Origin: Sphingomonas oleivorans
GTDB lineage: Bacteria; Pseudomonadota; Alphaproteobacteria; Sphingomonadales; Sphingomonadaceae
Reading direction: 5' to 3'
Assembly (NCBI RefSeq): GCF_003050615.1
Contig: NZ_NWBU01000017.1
Location: 62,001 to 126,000, forward strand
DNA: 64,000 nucleotides
Notes under the pieces: generated by a model
What the model was told of the DNA's origin: nothing
Database searches by the model: none
The model's input: only the letters and a program-made list of their open reading frames with translations
Position numbers and translations under genes: made by a program
In this document: positions 28,447-39,672 of the stretch, piece by piece
Position numbering within the stretch: the first letter of the stretch is position 1
Layout: each line of letters starts with the position of its first letter

Positions 28447-29040
28447 TCAGACGCCCGGCGCGGCGGCTGCCCCTCCTGCCAGCCCCTGATCGATCAGCGC
28501 CTTGGCCTTGGCGCTCGTCCAGTCCATCGCCCCCGTCACGCGCCAGATCTCGCGGCCCTCGGCGTCATAGAGGATCGTCATCGGCAACGTGTCCGCCTTC
28601 AGCGCCAGCATCAGCCCATTCTCCTTGTCGAGATAGGGCTTCAAATTCCGGAACTTCGCCTTGGCGAAGAAGGGCGACACGGCGCGGCGACCCTCCATGT
28701 CCTGGCTGACCACGATCAGGCCCATGCGCCCCGCCTCGCGTTCTGCCAGCGCATCGAGCGTCGGCATTTCCGCGACGCAGGGCGCGCACCATGTGGCCCA
28801 CAAATTGACGAGCAGCGGCTTGCCCTTGAAGCTCGCGATCGTCACCGGCGCCTCGTCCCCGTCGGCAAAGGCGGCGTCGGGCGCGGCCTCGCCCTTCTTC
28901 GCATGATCGACCTTGCCGCTCTCTACCTTAGGTGCCTTTTCCGCGCCCGGCTGCGCTTGCGGCTGTTCGGCCTTTTGCCTATCGCATGCGGCGAGCGACA
29001 CGAGCGACAAAGGCAGGAGAAGTAGGATTAGCGCGCGCAC
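28447..29040 (-). CDS. TlpA-family thiol:disulfide oxidoreductase, lipoprotein
   Basis: 197 residues from a GTG start at 29040 ([19 protein letters not shown]), preceded by TTGGAG. A lipobox LAAC at residues 16-19 implies a lipid anchor on the periplasmic side. The thioredoxin fold carries the [14 protein letters not shown] redox motif (CxxC). TlpA proteins reduce disulfides in periplasmic substrates, often during cytochrome c or oxidase assembly. The gene is divergent from argH, with only 16 bases between the two starts. Confidence 0.88.
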   Translation of the reverse strand: MRALILLLLPLSLVSLAACDRQKAEQPQAQPGAEKAPKVESGKVDHAKKGEAAPDAAFADGDEAPVTIASFKGKPLLVNLWATWCAPCVAEMPTLDALAEREAGRMGLIVVSQDMEGRRAVSPFFAKAKFRNLKPYLDKENGLMLALKADTLPMTILYDAEGREIWRVTGAMDWTSAKAKALIDQGLAGGAAAAPGV

Positions 29041-29056
29041 GGAAGACTCCAATTCG

Positions 29057-30433
29057 ATGTGGGGCGGGCGCTTCGCTGAAGGCCCGGCTGCGGTGATGCG
29101 CGAAATTAACGCGTCCATCCCCTTCGACAAGCGACTTTGGCAGCAGGATCTCGCCGGCTCGCGCGCGCATGTCCGGATGCTCGCCAAGCAGGGGATCGTG
29201 ACGGGCCCGGACTCATCCGCCATCCTCGCCGGGCTCGACCGGATCGAGGGCGAATATATTGCCAATGGTGTAAATGAGGATCTCGCCCTCGAAGACATCC
29301 ATATGGCGACCGAACATCGCCTCGCCGAGCTGATCGGCCCCGCCGCCGGCCGTCTCCACACCGCCCGGTCGCGCAACGATCAGGTGGCGACCGACTTCCG
29401 CCTCTGGGTCCGCGACGCGATCGACGCGGTCGATGCCGGCCTCGCCTCGCTCCAGAAGGCGCTCGTCGCCCGCGCGGGCGATCATGCCGATGCCGTCATG
29501 CCCGGCTTCACCCATCTTCAGGTCGCCCAGCCGGTCACGCTCGGCCATCATCTCATGGCCTATTATGAGATGATCCGCCGCGACCGCTCCCGTTTCCAGG
29601 ACGCCCGGGCGCGGCTCAACGAATGCCCGCTGGGTTCCGCCGCGCTTGCCGGCACGGGCTTCCCGATCGACCGCCATGCGACCGCCGCCGAACTCGGCTT
29701 CGCCCGGCCGACGGACAATTCGCTCGATTCCGTCTCGGATCGGGATTTCGCGCTCGATTATCTGATGGCGGCTACCCAGTGCAGCCTGCACCTGTCGCGC
29801 CTCGCCGAGGAATTCGTGATCTGGGCGAGCCAGCCCTATGGCTTCGTCTCGCTGCCCGATGCCTATTCCACCGGCTCGTCGATCATGCCGCAGAAGCGCA
29901 ATCCCGACGCCGCCGAGTTGGTGCGCGGCCATTCGGGGCGGATCGCCGGCGCGATGATCTCGCTCACCATGACGATGAAGGGCCTGCCGCTCGCTTATTC
30001 GAAGGACATGCAGGACGATAAGCCCCCCGTCTTCGAGGCGCATGACCTGCTCGCCCTGTCCATCGCCGCGATGACCGGCATGGTCGAGACGACGAGCTTC
30101 GTGACCGCGAAGATGCGCGCCGCCGCCGAGGCGGGCTTCTCCACCGCGACCGATCTGGCCGACTGGCTCGTCCGCGTCGCCGGCATCCCCTTCCGCGAGG
30201 CGCATCACATCACCGGCACCGTCGTCCGCCTCGCCGAGCGCCACAATAGCGCGCTGGTCGACCTGCCGCTGGAAAAGCTGCGCGAGATAGACGAACGCAT
30301 CGATGGTCGCGTGTTCGAGGCGCTCTCGATCGATGCGTCGGTCGCCAGCCGCAGCAGCCATGGCGGCACCGCGCCGCAACAGGTCCGCGCCCGCATCGCC
30401 GACGCGCGCAAAGCCCTGGGGATGGATGGATGA
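29057..30433 (+). CDS. argH: Argininosuccinate lyase
   Basis: 458 residues, last step of arginine synthesis (argininosuccinate to arginine and fumarate). It begins [20 protein letters not shown] and contains [34 protein letters not shown] and the fumarase/aspartase signature [15 protein letters not shown]. The frame is open further upstream, but MWGGRF is the conserved start. It overlaps the downstream lipoprotein gene by four bases (ATGA). Confidence 0.97.
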   Translation: MWGGRFAEGPAAVMREINASIPFDKRLWQQDLAGSRAHVRMLAKQGIVTGPDSSAILAGLDRIEGEYIANGVNEDLALEDIHMATEHRLAELIGPAAGRLHTARSRNDQVATDFRLWVRDAIDAVDAGLASLQKALVARAGDHADAVMPGFTHLQVAQPVTLGHHLMAYYEMIRRDRSRFQDARARLNECPLGSAALAGTGFPIDRHATAAELGFARPTDNSLDSVSDRDFALDYLMAATQCSLHLSRLAEEFVIWASQPYGFVSLPDAYSTGSSIMPQKRNPDAAELVRGHSGRIAGAMISLTMTMKGLPLAYSKDMQDDKPPVFEAHDLLALSIAAMTGMVETTSFVTAKMRAAAEAGFSTATDLADWLVRVAGIPFREAHHITGTVVRLAERHNSALVDLPLEKLREIDERIDGRVFEALSIDASVASRSSHGGTAPQQVRARIADARKALGMDG

Positions 30434-30669
30434 GGAAGCTCGCCCCTGCCGCCTTGCTCTTGCTGCTCGCCGCCTGTGGCAGCCGCGAGACGCTGAAACC
30501 CGTGGCCGGCAAGTCGCTTCCGCCGAAACCGGCAATGGCCAGCCAGGCGCCGAGCGTGGACCAGCTTCTCACCTCCCCCACCGACCAGCGGCCGGGGCGG
30601 AGCGAGGAACTTCTCACCAAATCGCAGGAGCGGCCGGACGACCGCTTCGACCTTCCCCCACCGGGCTGA
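30430..30669 (+). CDS. Small lipoprotein between argH and lysA
   Basis: 79 residues. The signal [20 protein letters not shown] has the lipobox LAAC, so the mature protein is a lipidated, Pro-rich tail of about 62 residues ([18 protein letters not shown]). It has the size and gene position of LptM/YifL-like lipoproteins, which help LptD maturation and often lie by lysine-pathway genes. Sequence similarity is too weak to be sure. Confidence 0.82.
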   Translation: MRKLAPAALLLLLAACGSRETLKPVAGKSLPPKPAMASQAPSVDQLLTSPTDQRPGRSEELLTKSQERPDDRFDLPPPG

Positions 30670-30684
30670 CGAGCAAGACCATAG

Positions 30685-31959
30685 ATGGACCATTTCGATC
30701 TTCGTGACGGCGTTCTCCATGCCGAGGATGTGCCGCTCAGCCTCATCGCCGAAGAAGTCGGCACCCCCGTCTACGTCTATTCGACCGCGACGATCGAGCG
30801 CCATGTCCACGTCTTTCGCGAGGCGCTTGCGGGCGTGGCCGATCCCTGGATCGCCTTCGCGGTGAAGGCCAATCCCAATCGCGCCGTGCTGGCGACACTG
30901 GCCCGGCTGGGCCTGGGCGCCGACGTCGTCTCGGGCGGCGAGCTGCTCCGCGCACGGGCCGCCGGCCTTGCGGCCGAAAAGATCGTCTTTTCCGGCGTCG
31001 GCAAGACCGCCGACGAGATGGCGCTGGCGCTGCGCGAAGGCATCGGCCAGTTCAATCTGGAATCCGAGCCCGAGGCGGAGATGCTGTCGGCCGTCGCCAC
31101 ATCGCTGGGCGTGACGGCGCCCGTCGCCTTCCGCATCAATCCCAATGTCGATGCCGGCACCCATGCGAAGATTTCGACGGGCAAGTCCGAGGACAAGTTC
31201 GGCGTCGCCTATGATCGCGCGCTTGCTGCCTATGAACTGGCGCGGAACCTGCCAGGGCTGCGGGTGCAGGGCGTGGCGGTCCATATCGGCAGCCAGCTCA
31301 CCGATCTCGCCCCTTCCCGCGCGGCGTTCGAGAAGGTCGGGCTGCTGATCGCCGAATTGCGTGCGAACGGGCATGAAATCACCACCGCCGATCTGGGCGG
31401 CGGACTGGGCGTGCCCTATGACCCTTCCCTCCCCCTGCCGCCGAGCCCCGCCGCCTATGGCGAGATGGTGCGCGACGTGACGGCGGGATGGAATGTCCGC
31501 CTCGTCTTCGAGCCGGGCCGGGTGATCGTCGGCAATGCCGGCATCCTCTTGTCCCGCGTCGTGCGCGTGAAGCAGGGCAGCGCCGATCCCTTCGTGATCG
31601 TCGATGCGGCGATGAACGATCTTCTGCGCCCCAGCCTTTATGACGCATGGCATCATATCCGCGCGGTCGTGCCGCGCGGGCCCAGCTTCACCGCCAATAT
31701 AGTCGGCCCCATATGCGAGAGCGGCGACACCTTCGCCAAGAAGCGCCCAATGGATCAAGTCGAACCGGGCGACCTCGTCGCCTTCATGACTGCAGGCGCC
31801 TATGGCGCGACCATGGCCAATACGTACAATTCGCGTCCCTTGACACCGGAAGTGATGGTATCTGAAACAAATTGGGCGATAGTACGTAATCGGCAACCCA
31901 TCGAAATGCTGATCGCGGCGGACGATCTTCCGCCATGGCTAGACGAGGAGGCAGCATGA
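30685..31959 (+). CDS. lysA: Diaminopimelate decarboxylase
   Basis: 424 residues, last step of lysine synthesis. Alanine-racemase-like PLP barrel with the Lys in AFAVKANPNRAVLATLA, then VAVHIGSQLTDLAP, DLGGGLGVPY, EPGRVIVGNAG and the active-site Cys in GPICESGDTFAKKRPMD. The C-terminal MTAGAYGATMANTYNSRPLT is the substrate-binding end. Its stop overlaps the galU start by four bases. Confidence 0.97.
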   Translation: MDHFDLRDGVLHAEDVPLSLIAEEVGTPVYVYSTATIERHVHVFREALAGVADPWIAFAVKANPNRAVLATLARLGLGADVVSGGELLRARAAGLAAEKIVFSGVGKTADEMALALREGIGQFNLESEPEAEMLSAVATSLGVTAPVAFRINPNVDAGTHAKISTGKSEDKFGVAYDRALAAYELARNLPGLRVQGVAVHIGSQLTDLAPSRAAFEKVGLLIAELRANGHEITTADLGGGLGVPYDPSLPLPPSPAAYGEMVRDVTAGWNVRLVFEPGRVIVGNAGILLSRVVRVKQGSADPFVIVDAAMNDLLRPSLYDAWHHIRAVVPRGPSFTANIVGPICESGDTFAKKRPMDQVEPGDLVAFMTAGAYGATMANTYNSRPLTPEVMVSETNWAIVRNRQPIEMLIAADDLPPWLDEEAA

Positions 31960-32822
31960 AGCCGGTACGCAAGGCGGTTTTCCCAGTCGCAGGTTTCGGC
32001 ACAAGATTTCTTCCAGCTACCAAGGCCATACCCAAGGAGATGCTGCCCGTCGTCGACAGGCCGCTGATCCAATATGCCGTCGATGAGGCGCTCGCGGCCG
32101 GCATCGAAAAGATGATCTTCGTAACCGGCCGCAATAAGGGCGCGATCGAGGATTATTTCGACCGCGCCTTCGAGATCGAGACCGATCTGGTCGCAAAATC
32201 GAAGAAGGACATATTGGCGACCTTGTCGGAAACGCGCCTTGCGCCCGGCCAGGCGGCGTTCGTCCGCCAGCAGGAAATGGCGGGCCTGGGCCATGCCGTA
32301 TGGTGCGCGCGCCACCTGATCGGCGACGAGCCCTTCGCGGTGCTGCTGCCCGACGAACTGCTCTGGAACCCCGCCTCGCCCTGCCTCGCCCAGATGGTCG
32401 AGACGCATCAGGCCAAGGGCGGGAATGTCGTCGCGGTGCTGGAAGTGCCCGAGGAACATACCAATCGCTACGGCATCGTCGATCCGGGCACGAGCGAAGG
32501 CGCCGTGACCGAGGTGAAGGGCCTGATCGAGAAGCCCAAGGCAGGCACCGCCCCGTCGCGGCTCGCCGTCGTCGGGCGCTATATCCTCCAGCCGGAGGTG
32601 CTCGATATCCTCACCTCGCAGGAAAAGGGCGCGGGCGGCGAAATCCAGCTCACCGACGCGATGGCCAAGCTGATCGGCGAGCAGCCCTTCCATGCGCGGA
32701 CATTCCATGGCGATCGCCATGATTGCGGCGACAAGGCGGGCTTCATCCAGGCCAATATCGCGCTCGCGCTCGAACGGGCCGATATCGCCGATTCGATCCG
32801 GGACTTCATCAAGACGCTCTGA
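31956..32822 (+). CDS. galU: UTP-glucose-1-phosphate uridylyltransferase
   Basis: 288 residues. It starts MKPVRKAVFPVAGFGTRFLP, with the nucleotide-sugar signature TKAIPKEMLPVVDRPLIQYA and CDKAGFIQANIALAL-type C terminus. It makes UDP-glucose for glycosylation, including glycosphingolipid headgroups via UDP-glucuronate in sphingomonads. The ATG overlaps the lysA stop. Confidence 0.95.
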   Translation: MKPVRKAVFPVAGFGTRFLPATKAIPKEMLPVVDRPLIQYAVDEALAAGIEKMIFVTGRNKGAIEDYFDRAFEIETDLVAKSKKDILATLSETRLAPGQAAFVRQQEMAGLGHAVWCARHLIGDEPFAVLLPDELLWNPASPCLAQMVETHQAKGGNVVAVLEVPEEHTNRYGIVDPGTSEGAVTEVKGLIEKPKAGTAPSRLAVVGRYILQPEVLDILTSQEKGAGGEIQLTDAMAKLIGEQPFHARTFHGDRHDCGDKAGFIQANIALALERADIADSIRDFIKTL

Positions 32823-32835
32823 TCCGGAGGATGCC

Positions 32836-33621
32836 ACGCACAGCCTGCCCATATTCGTGACATTATGCGACCGTCCCGTCATCCTGCTGGGCGACGGGAC
32901 GGCAGCGGCGGCGAAGCGGCGGCTGCTGGAGCGGGCAGGCGCGCGGATCGTCGGCGAGGCAGCCGAAGCGCCGCTCGCCATCGTCGCAATCGAGGAGGAG
33001 GATGCGGCAAAGGCCGCCGTCGCACGGCTGCGCGCGCGGGGCATATTGATCAACGCGGTCGATCGTCCCGCGCTTTGCGACTTCACCCTTCCGGCGATAG
33101 TCGATCGCGATCCCGTGCTGATCGCGATCGGCACGGGCGGCGCTTCGGCGGGGCTGGCCAAGGCGCTGCGCCAGCGGATCGAAGCGATGCTTCCGGCAGG
33201 GCTGGGCCGGCTCGCCGCGGCACTCCATGCCGCGCGCGCCGCGATCCGGGCGCGCTGGCCGGAGCCGGACGCCCGCCGCCGCGCGATCGACGCCGCGCTC
33301 GATCCCGGCGGCCTGCTCGATCCCCTGACGGAACATGGGACGGAGGATGTGGCGGGCTGGATCGCCTCCGGCAGTTGCGGAGCGGCACAGGAACGGGCGC
33401 TGATCCGCATCCGCTCCGCCGATCCGGATGACCTTACGCTACGCGATGCGCGCCTACTCGGGCGCGCCGATCGCCTCTATCATCGCGCCGACGTGCCGGG
33501 CACGATCCTGAGCCGGGCACGCGCCGATGCGGAACGCATAACAGGCGAAATGCCGTCTTGCGATCCAGGCCCCGGCCTGACGCTCGACATCGCCTGGGAT
33601 CGGGCCTGGGATCGGACATGA
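32836..33621 (+). CDS. Siroheme-synthase N-terminal-type protein (precorrin-2 dehydrogenase/ferrochelatase)
   Basis: 261 residues if read from the ACG at 32836. The Rossmann part VILLGDGTAAAAKRRLLERA and GILINAVDRPALCDFTLPAI, then VDRDPVLIAIGTGGASAGLA, match the CysG N-terminal module that oxidises precorrin-2 and inserts iron. The methyltransferase half of full CysG is absent. No ATG, GTG or TTG exists in frame where homologues start. An ideal GGAGG (32826-32830) sits five bases before ACG-CAC-AGC-CTG-CCC, where homologues read Met-x-Ser-Leu-Pro. The alternative is GTG at 32857, which would delete the first strand. It overlaps the transporter gene by four bases. Confidence 0.8.
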   Translation, partial: THSLPIFVTLCDRPVILLGDGTAAAAKRRLLERAGARIVGEAAEAPLAIVAIEEEDAAKAAVARLRARGILINAVDRPALCDFTLPAIVDRDPVLIAIGTGGASAGLAKALRQRIEAMLPAGLGRLAAALHAARAAIRARWPEPDARRRAIDAALDPGGLLDPLTEHGTEDVAGWIASGSCGAAQERALIRIRSADPDDLTLRDARLLGRADRLYHRADVPGTILSRARADAERITGEMPSCDPGPGLTLDIAWDRAWDRT

Positions 33622-34604
33622 CCGGCTGGACGCTGGTGCTGGACGAACAGGGACGGGTACAGACCGGCAGCGCACGCGCGGCCGACAGGAGCAGCGCCCC
33701 CGCTTTGTTCAGCTGGTTTCATTTTCATGGCCGGCGCGAAGATGCGCTCGCCTGGTTGCAGGCGCATACCCGGCTTCCCGAAACGGTGCTTTCCGCGCTG
33801 ACCGCGACGGAGACCCGCCCGCGCAGCGAGCATATCGGCCCGGGCGCACTCGTGAACCTGCGTGGGCTGAAGGAGGAAGCCGCGAATGGGGAGGCCGAGC
33901 TCGACTTCAATGGCGGCGACCCGCTCGTTTCGATCCGCCTCTGGGCCGATCAGGGCCGGGCGATTTCGGTCAGCTTCCGCAAGCTGGGCGGGTTGGAGGA
34001 GCTGCGCGAGCGGATGGAGGCGAGCCGGATCCGTGATCCCGGCGACCTGATCGCCAATCTCGCAATGATCATCACCGCCAGGTTCGATCCCGTAGTGGCG
34101 GATCTGGGCGACCTGATCGACGAATGCGAAGTGTCGCTGGATCCCGGCCATGCCTTTGAAATGCGCCGGCTCATCACCCGCGCCAGATCCCGCGCGATCG
34201 CCTATCGGCGATTCGTGGCGCCACAGCGGCAGGCGCTCGAGCGGATGGCGGAATTCAATCTCGACTGGCTGGAGGAAGGCGATCGGCTGCATCTGCGCGA
34301 GGCAGCCGATCGCTTCGCCCGCATGGCCGAGGAGCTGGAGGCGGTGCGCGAGCGATCCGCCCTCCTTCACGAACAGCTTACCGACCTGCGCGCCGAGCAG
34401 ACGGAGACGCGCACGCTGCTGATCGCGATCGTGGCACTGGTCTTCCTGCCGCTGACCTTCCTCACCGGCCTGCTCGGCATGAATGTGGAGGGCATTCCCT
34501 TCGCCCATGCGCGCTGGGCCTTCTGGGGCGTCGTGATACTCTGCGCCGGGATCGCGCTGGCCATATCGGCCTATTTCATCCGCTCCCACTGGGTGAAGCA
34601 CTGA
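33618..34604 (+). CDS. CorA-type divalent metal transporter (ZntB-like)
   Basis: 328 residues. A large soluble N-terminal alpha/beta funnel and long stalk helices lead to two C-terminal membrane helices joined by the hallmark GMN motif (TFLTGLLGMNVEGIPF). ZntB proteins carry zinc, CorA proteins magnesium; the FAHARWAFWGVV outer-loop sequence fits the ZntB side. It is translationally coupled (ATGA) to the siroheme-type gene. Confidence 0.9.
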   Translation: MTGWTLVLDEQGRVQTGSARAADRSSAPALFSWFHFHGRREDALAWLQAHTRLPETVLSALTATETRPRSEHIGPGALVNLRGLKEEAANGEAELDFNGGDPLVSIRLWADQGRAISVSFRKLGGLEELRERMEASRIRDPGDLIANLAMIITARFDPVVADLGDLIDECEVSLDPGHAFEMRRLITRARSRAIAYRRFVAPQRQALERMAEFNLDWLEEGDRLHLREAADRFARMAEELEAVRERSALLHEQLTDLRAEQTETRTLLIAIVALVFLPLTFLTGLLGMNVEGIPFAHARWAFWGVVILCAGIALAISAYFIRSHWVKH

Positions 34605-34638
34605 CGCTCGGGCCCGCGCCGCCTCATCCATTGACGCC

Positions 34639-35499
34639 TCATCCGTTGACAACCGTGCCGCCGTTCGGGTGCAGCACCTGCCCCGACATATAGCTCGAAT
34701 CCTCGCAGGCGAGGAACAGGAAGGAAGGCGCCACCTCATTGGGCTGGCCGGGACGCCCCATCGGCACATGCTTGCCGAAGCTTTCCAGCTTTTCGGGCGA
34801 GGCGCCGCCGCTGGGATTGAGCGGCGTCCAGATGGGCCCGGGCGCGACCGCATTGACGCGAATGCCCTTCCCCACCAGCTGCTGGCTGAGCGAACGGGTG
34901 AAGGCCGTGATCGCGCCCTTGGTGCTCGAATAATCGAGCAGTTCCTTCTCGCCCTGATAGCTCGTCACGCTGGTGCAATTGATGATGACGGCACCCGATT
35001 TCAGATACGGCCGCGCCGCCTGCACCATGAAGAACATGCCGAATATGTTGGTCTGGAAGGTCCGGCGAAGCTGCTCCTCCGTGATATCGACGATATCCTT
35101 GTCGGGATGCTGCTCGCCGGCATTGTTGACGACAATATCTACCCCGCCGAGCTTCTGCACCACTTCGGCCACGGCGCGCTCGCAAAAGGCCTTGTCGCCG
35201 ACATCGCCGGCAATGGCGATTGCGCGCCGGCCTTCGAGCGCGACGATCCGCGCGGTTTCCGCCGCATCATCATGCTCGCATAGATAGAGGATGGCGACGT
35301 CCGCGCCTTCGCGCGCGAACAGGGCCGCAACGGCGCGTCCTATGCCGCTGTCCGCGCCCGTGACGATCGCGATCTTGCCTGTCAGCCGCCCCGACCCCGG
35401 ATAGCGTGGCATCCATTCGGGCTTCGGCTCCAGCCGGCTCTCATGGCCGGGCAGGCGATCCTCGCGGATCATCGGTTCCGGTGCATGGGTCTCGATCAT
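34639..35499 (-). CDS. Short-chain dehydrogenase/reductase (YghA-like)
   Basis: 286 residues. NAD(P) site VTGADSGIGRAVAALFARE, NNAGEQHPDKDI, catalytic YSSTKGAITAFTRS (YxxxK) with Ser in NCTSVTSYQGE, and a C-terminal SYMSGQVLHPNGGTVVNG. The N-terminal extension PGSGRLTGKIA is typical of YghA/YdaD-type aldehyde or glucose dehydrogenases often induced by stress. Exact substrate unknown. Confidence 0.9.
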   Translation of the reverse strand: MIETHAPEPMIREDRLPGHESRLEPKPEWMPRYPGSGRLTGKIAIVTGADSGIGRAVAALFAREGADVAILYLCEHDDAAETARIVALEGRRAIAIAGDVGDKAFCERAVAEVVQKLGGVDIVVNNAGEQHPDKDIVDITEEQLRRTFQTNIFGMFFMVQAARPYLKSGAVIINCTSVTSYQGEKELLDYSSTKGAITAFTRSLSQQLVGKGIRVNAVAPGPIWTPLNPSGGASPEKLESFGKHVPMGRPGQPNEVAPSFLFLACEDSSYMSGQVLHPNGGTVVNG

Positions 35500-35551
35500 G
35501 ATGCTCTCCCGGTGGCTGGAGCCCGGTCAACGCCGGCTCATGCCCCGGGGT

Positions 35552-35833
35552 TCAGCCGGGCGGGACGGCCGGTTGCGGACGTGCGACGGAAGAGAGGCGC
35601 GAAACCGCTGCCGATCCGCGCGGCGCGGCCCTTGTCAGCCTTTCGGAAGCGGGGCGGCATTCCGCCATCACCACCGGATAATCGATGTCGCTATGATCGA
35701 GGAGCATCGCCGATGTTGCAATCTTGCAGGCATCGAGGCTCGCATAGCGCGTGGCGAGCGTACGCACATCGCGGCATGCGGTGCCCGCATCGCTGCAGCC
35801 GAGTATCACCATGACGTAAAAGGCAGCCCCCAT
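35552..35833 (-). CDS. Small conserved sphingomonad-type protein with four Cys
   Basis: 93 residues from the ATG at 35833 (MGAAFYVMVILGCSDAGTAC). There are four cysteines in the first 62 residues (CSDAGTAC, LDACKIA, MAECRPAS), suitable for two disulfides, with a VRTLATRYASLDAC middle. I know no function. The spacing resembles short uncharacterised proteins common in sphingomonads. The last 30 residues are basic and low-complexity. A longer start at 35866 is possible but less likely. Confidence 0.65.
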   Translation of the reverse strand: MGAAFYVMVILGCSDAGTACRDVRTLATRYASLDACKIATSAMLLDHSDIDYPVVMAECRPASERLTRAAPRGSAAVSRLSSVARPQPAVPPG

Positions 35834-35947
35834 TGCCCCCAGCCTTTCGTTCGGTCCGGCGTGCAACGTGCGATGGAGCGCCCTGTTCCGGCGCCTGCGC
35901 GATTCCGGCTCTGGTTCTGAAGCGGGGATCGCCTATGTTGGCGTGCA

Positions 35948-37756
35948 ATGCCTCCTGAAACTGCTCCCGCCAAGCCCAAGGCCGGCTTTACCGCGCTCCG
36001 CCGCTTCCTTCCCTATCTCTGGCCGGCCGACAATCCGGCGTTGCGCGCGCGCGTGGTGATCGCGCTGCTGCTGGTGGTGGCGGCCAAGGCGGCGACGCTC
36101 GCAATGCCCTTCGCCTACAAAGGCGCGATCGACCGGATGACGCCCGGCGCGGAGCCGGCGGCGCTGCTCGCGATGGCGCTGGTGATCGCCTATGCCGGCG
36201 CGCGTTTCGGCGGCGTCTTCTTCGACAATGTCCGCAACGCCATTTTCGAACGGGTGGGGCAGGATGCGGCGCGCCGCCTCTCGGTCGAGGTGTTCCGCCA
36301 TCTCCATGCGCTGTCGCTGCGCTACCATCTGGAACGCCGCACGGGCGCGCTGACCAAGATCGTCGAGCGCGGCACCAAGAGCATCGATTCGATGCTCTAT
36401 TTCATCCTTTTCAACATCGGCCCGACGATCATCGAGCTGTCGGCGGTCTGCATCATCTTCTTCGTGAAGTTCGGCTGGGGTCTGGTCGCAGCGACCGTGC
36501 TGATGGTGACCGCCTATATCGCCTTCACCCGGCGGATGACCGAATGGCGCATTGGGCTCCGCCGCGACTGGACGAAACATGATAGCGAGGCGACCCAGCG
36601 TGCCGTCGATTCGCTGTTGAACTACGAAACGGTCAAATATTTCAGCGCCGAGGAGGTGGAACAGCGGCGCTATTCCCATGCCGTCGAACGGCTGGTCGAC
36701 ACCACGACCAAGGTGGAGACGTCGCTGGCGATGATGAACATCGGCCAGTCGCTAATCACCAACCTGATGATGGGTGGCACGATGGCGTTCACCATATGGG
36801 GCTGGAGCCGGGGCATGTTCTCGATCGGCGACGTGGTGCTGGTCAACACGCTGCTCGCCCAGCTTTTCCGGCCGCTCGACTTTCTCGGCATGGTCTATCG
36901 CGAGATCCGCCAGGGCCTGATCGACATGGAGGCGATGTTCGGGCTGGTCGATACCCAGGCCGAGGTCGTCGACGCGCCCGATGCCAGGCCGCTCGCCGTG
37001 GCGGGCGGCGCGGTGCGCTTCGAAAATGTCGAATTCGCCTATGATCCGGAACGGCCGATATTGAAGGGCGTGGATCTCGAAATTCCCGCTGGCGCGACGC
37101 TCGCGGTCGTGGGGCCATCGGGCGCGGGCAAGTCCACCCTCGCACGCCTCCTCTTCCGCTTCTACGAAGTGACGGGCGGCCGCATCACGATCGACGGCCA
37201 GGATATCAGGCGGGTGACGCAGGGCTCGCTCAGGCGCGCGATCGGCATCGTTCCGCAGGATACGGTGCTGTTCAACGACACGATCGGCTACAATATCGGC
37301 TATGGCCGCGACGGCGCGACGCAGGAGGAAATAGAGGCCGCGGCGCGCGGGGCCGCGATCCATGATTTCATCATGTCGCTGCCCGAAGGCTATCGCACGC
37401 GCGTGGGCGAGCGGGGACTGAAGCTTTCGGGCGGGGAGAAGCAGCGCGTCGCCATCGCCCGCACGCTCCTCAAGAACCCGCCTCTGCTGATCCTCGACGA
37501 AGCCACCAGCGCGCTCGACAGCCGCACCGAAGCGGATATCCAGACCACGCTCGAGGCGGTTTCCGAACGGCGCACGACGATCGTCATCGCGCACCGCCTT
37601 TCCACGGTCGTCCATGCCGACGAGATCGCCGTGCTCGAGGCCGGCCGGGTGGTCGAGCGCGGCACGCATGCGGAGCTGCTCGCCGCCGACGGCCTCTATG
37701 CCGAAATGTGGGCGCGCCAGCTTTTCGAGCGCGATCAGGCGATGGAAGAGGCGTGA
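35948..37756 (+). CDS. Atm1/HMT-type ABC exporter (fused membrane and ATPase domains)
   Basis: 602 residues. Six helices in the first 330 residues with the Atm1 signature region RYHLERRTGALTKIVERGTK and FILFNIGPTIIEL, then an ATPase with Walker A GPSGAGKSTL, signature LSGGEKQRVAIAR and Walker B LLILDEATSALD. The related Novosphingobium Atm1 exports glutathione and metal-glutathione conjugates. The same job is likely, and gshA is elsewhere in this window. It stands alone as a gene. Confidence 0.93.
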   Translation: MPPETAPAKPKAGFTALRRFLPYLWPADNPALRARVVIALLLVVAAKAATLAMPFAYKGAIDRMTPGAEPAALLAMALVIAYAGARFGGVFFDNVRNAIFERVGQDAARRLSVEVFRHLHALSLRYHLERRTGALTKIVERGTKSIDSMLYFILFNIGPTIIELSAVCIIFFVKFGWGLVAATVLMVTAYIAFTRRMTEWRIGLRRDWTKHDSEATQRAVDSLLNYETVKYFSAEEVEQRRYSHAVERLVDTTTKVETSLAMMNIGQSLITNLMMGGTMAFTIWGWSRGMFSIGDVVLVNTLLAQLFRPLDFLGMVYREIRQGLIDMEAMFGLVDTQAEVVDAPDARPLAVAGGAVRFENVEFAYDPERPILKGVDLEIPAGATLAVVGPSGAGKSTLARLLFRFYEVTGGRITIDGQDIRRVTQGSLRRAIGIVPQDTVLFNDTIGYNIGYGRDGATQEEIEAAARGAAIHDFIMSLPEGYRTRVGERGLKLSGGEKQRVAIARTLLKNPPLLILDEATSALDSRTEADIQTTLEAVSERRTTIVIAHRLSTVVHADEIAVLEAGRVVERGTHAELLAADGLYAEMWARQLFERDQAMEEA

Positions 37757-37810
37757 ACCGTCGCCCATCCGCAGTTCAATTCACGCGAAACTCCCTCTAG
37801 GGAGGGGCCC

Positions 37811-39571
<1,761 letters not shown>

Positions 39572-39617
39572 CTTTTCCGCCGCTCTGGCGCGGGCGCCCG
39601 CCGCTGCGTTTAAGGAG

Positions 39618-39635
39618 TTCCCGCCCTCGCGGGAA
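39618..39635. repeat. Short hairpin upstream of the TIGR01244 phosphatase gene
   Basis: TTCCCGC (39618-39624) pairs with GCGGGAA (39629-39635). It belongs to the same TTCCCGC...GCGGGAA style as other intergenic palindromes here. It lies in the leader of the next gene, after recQ. Confidence 0.4.
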
Positions 39636-39672
39636 TGAGGCTAGAGGAGGCGCGCAAGAAGGAGACGATCCC

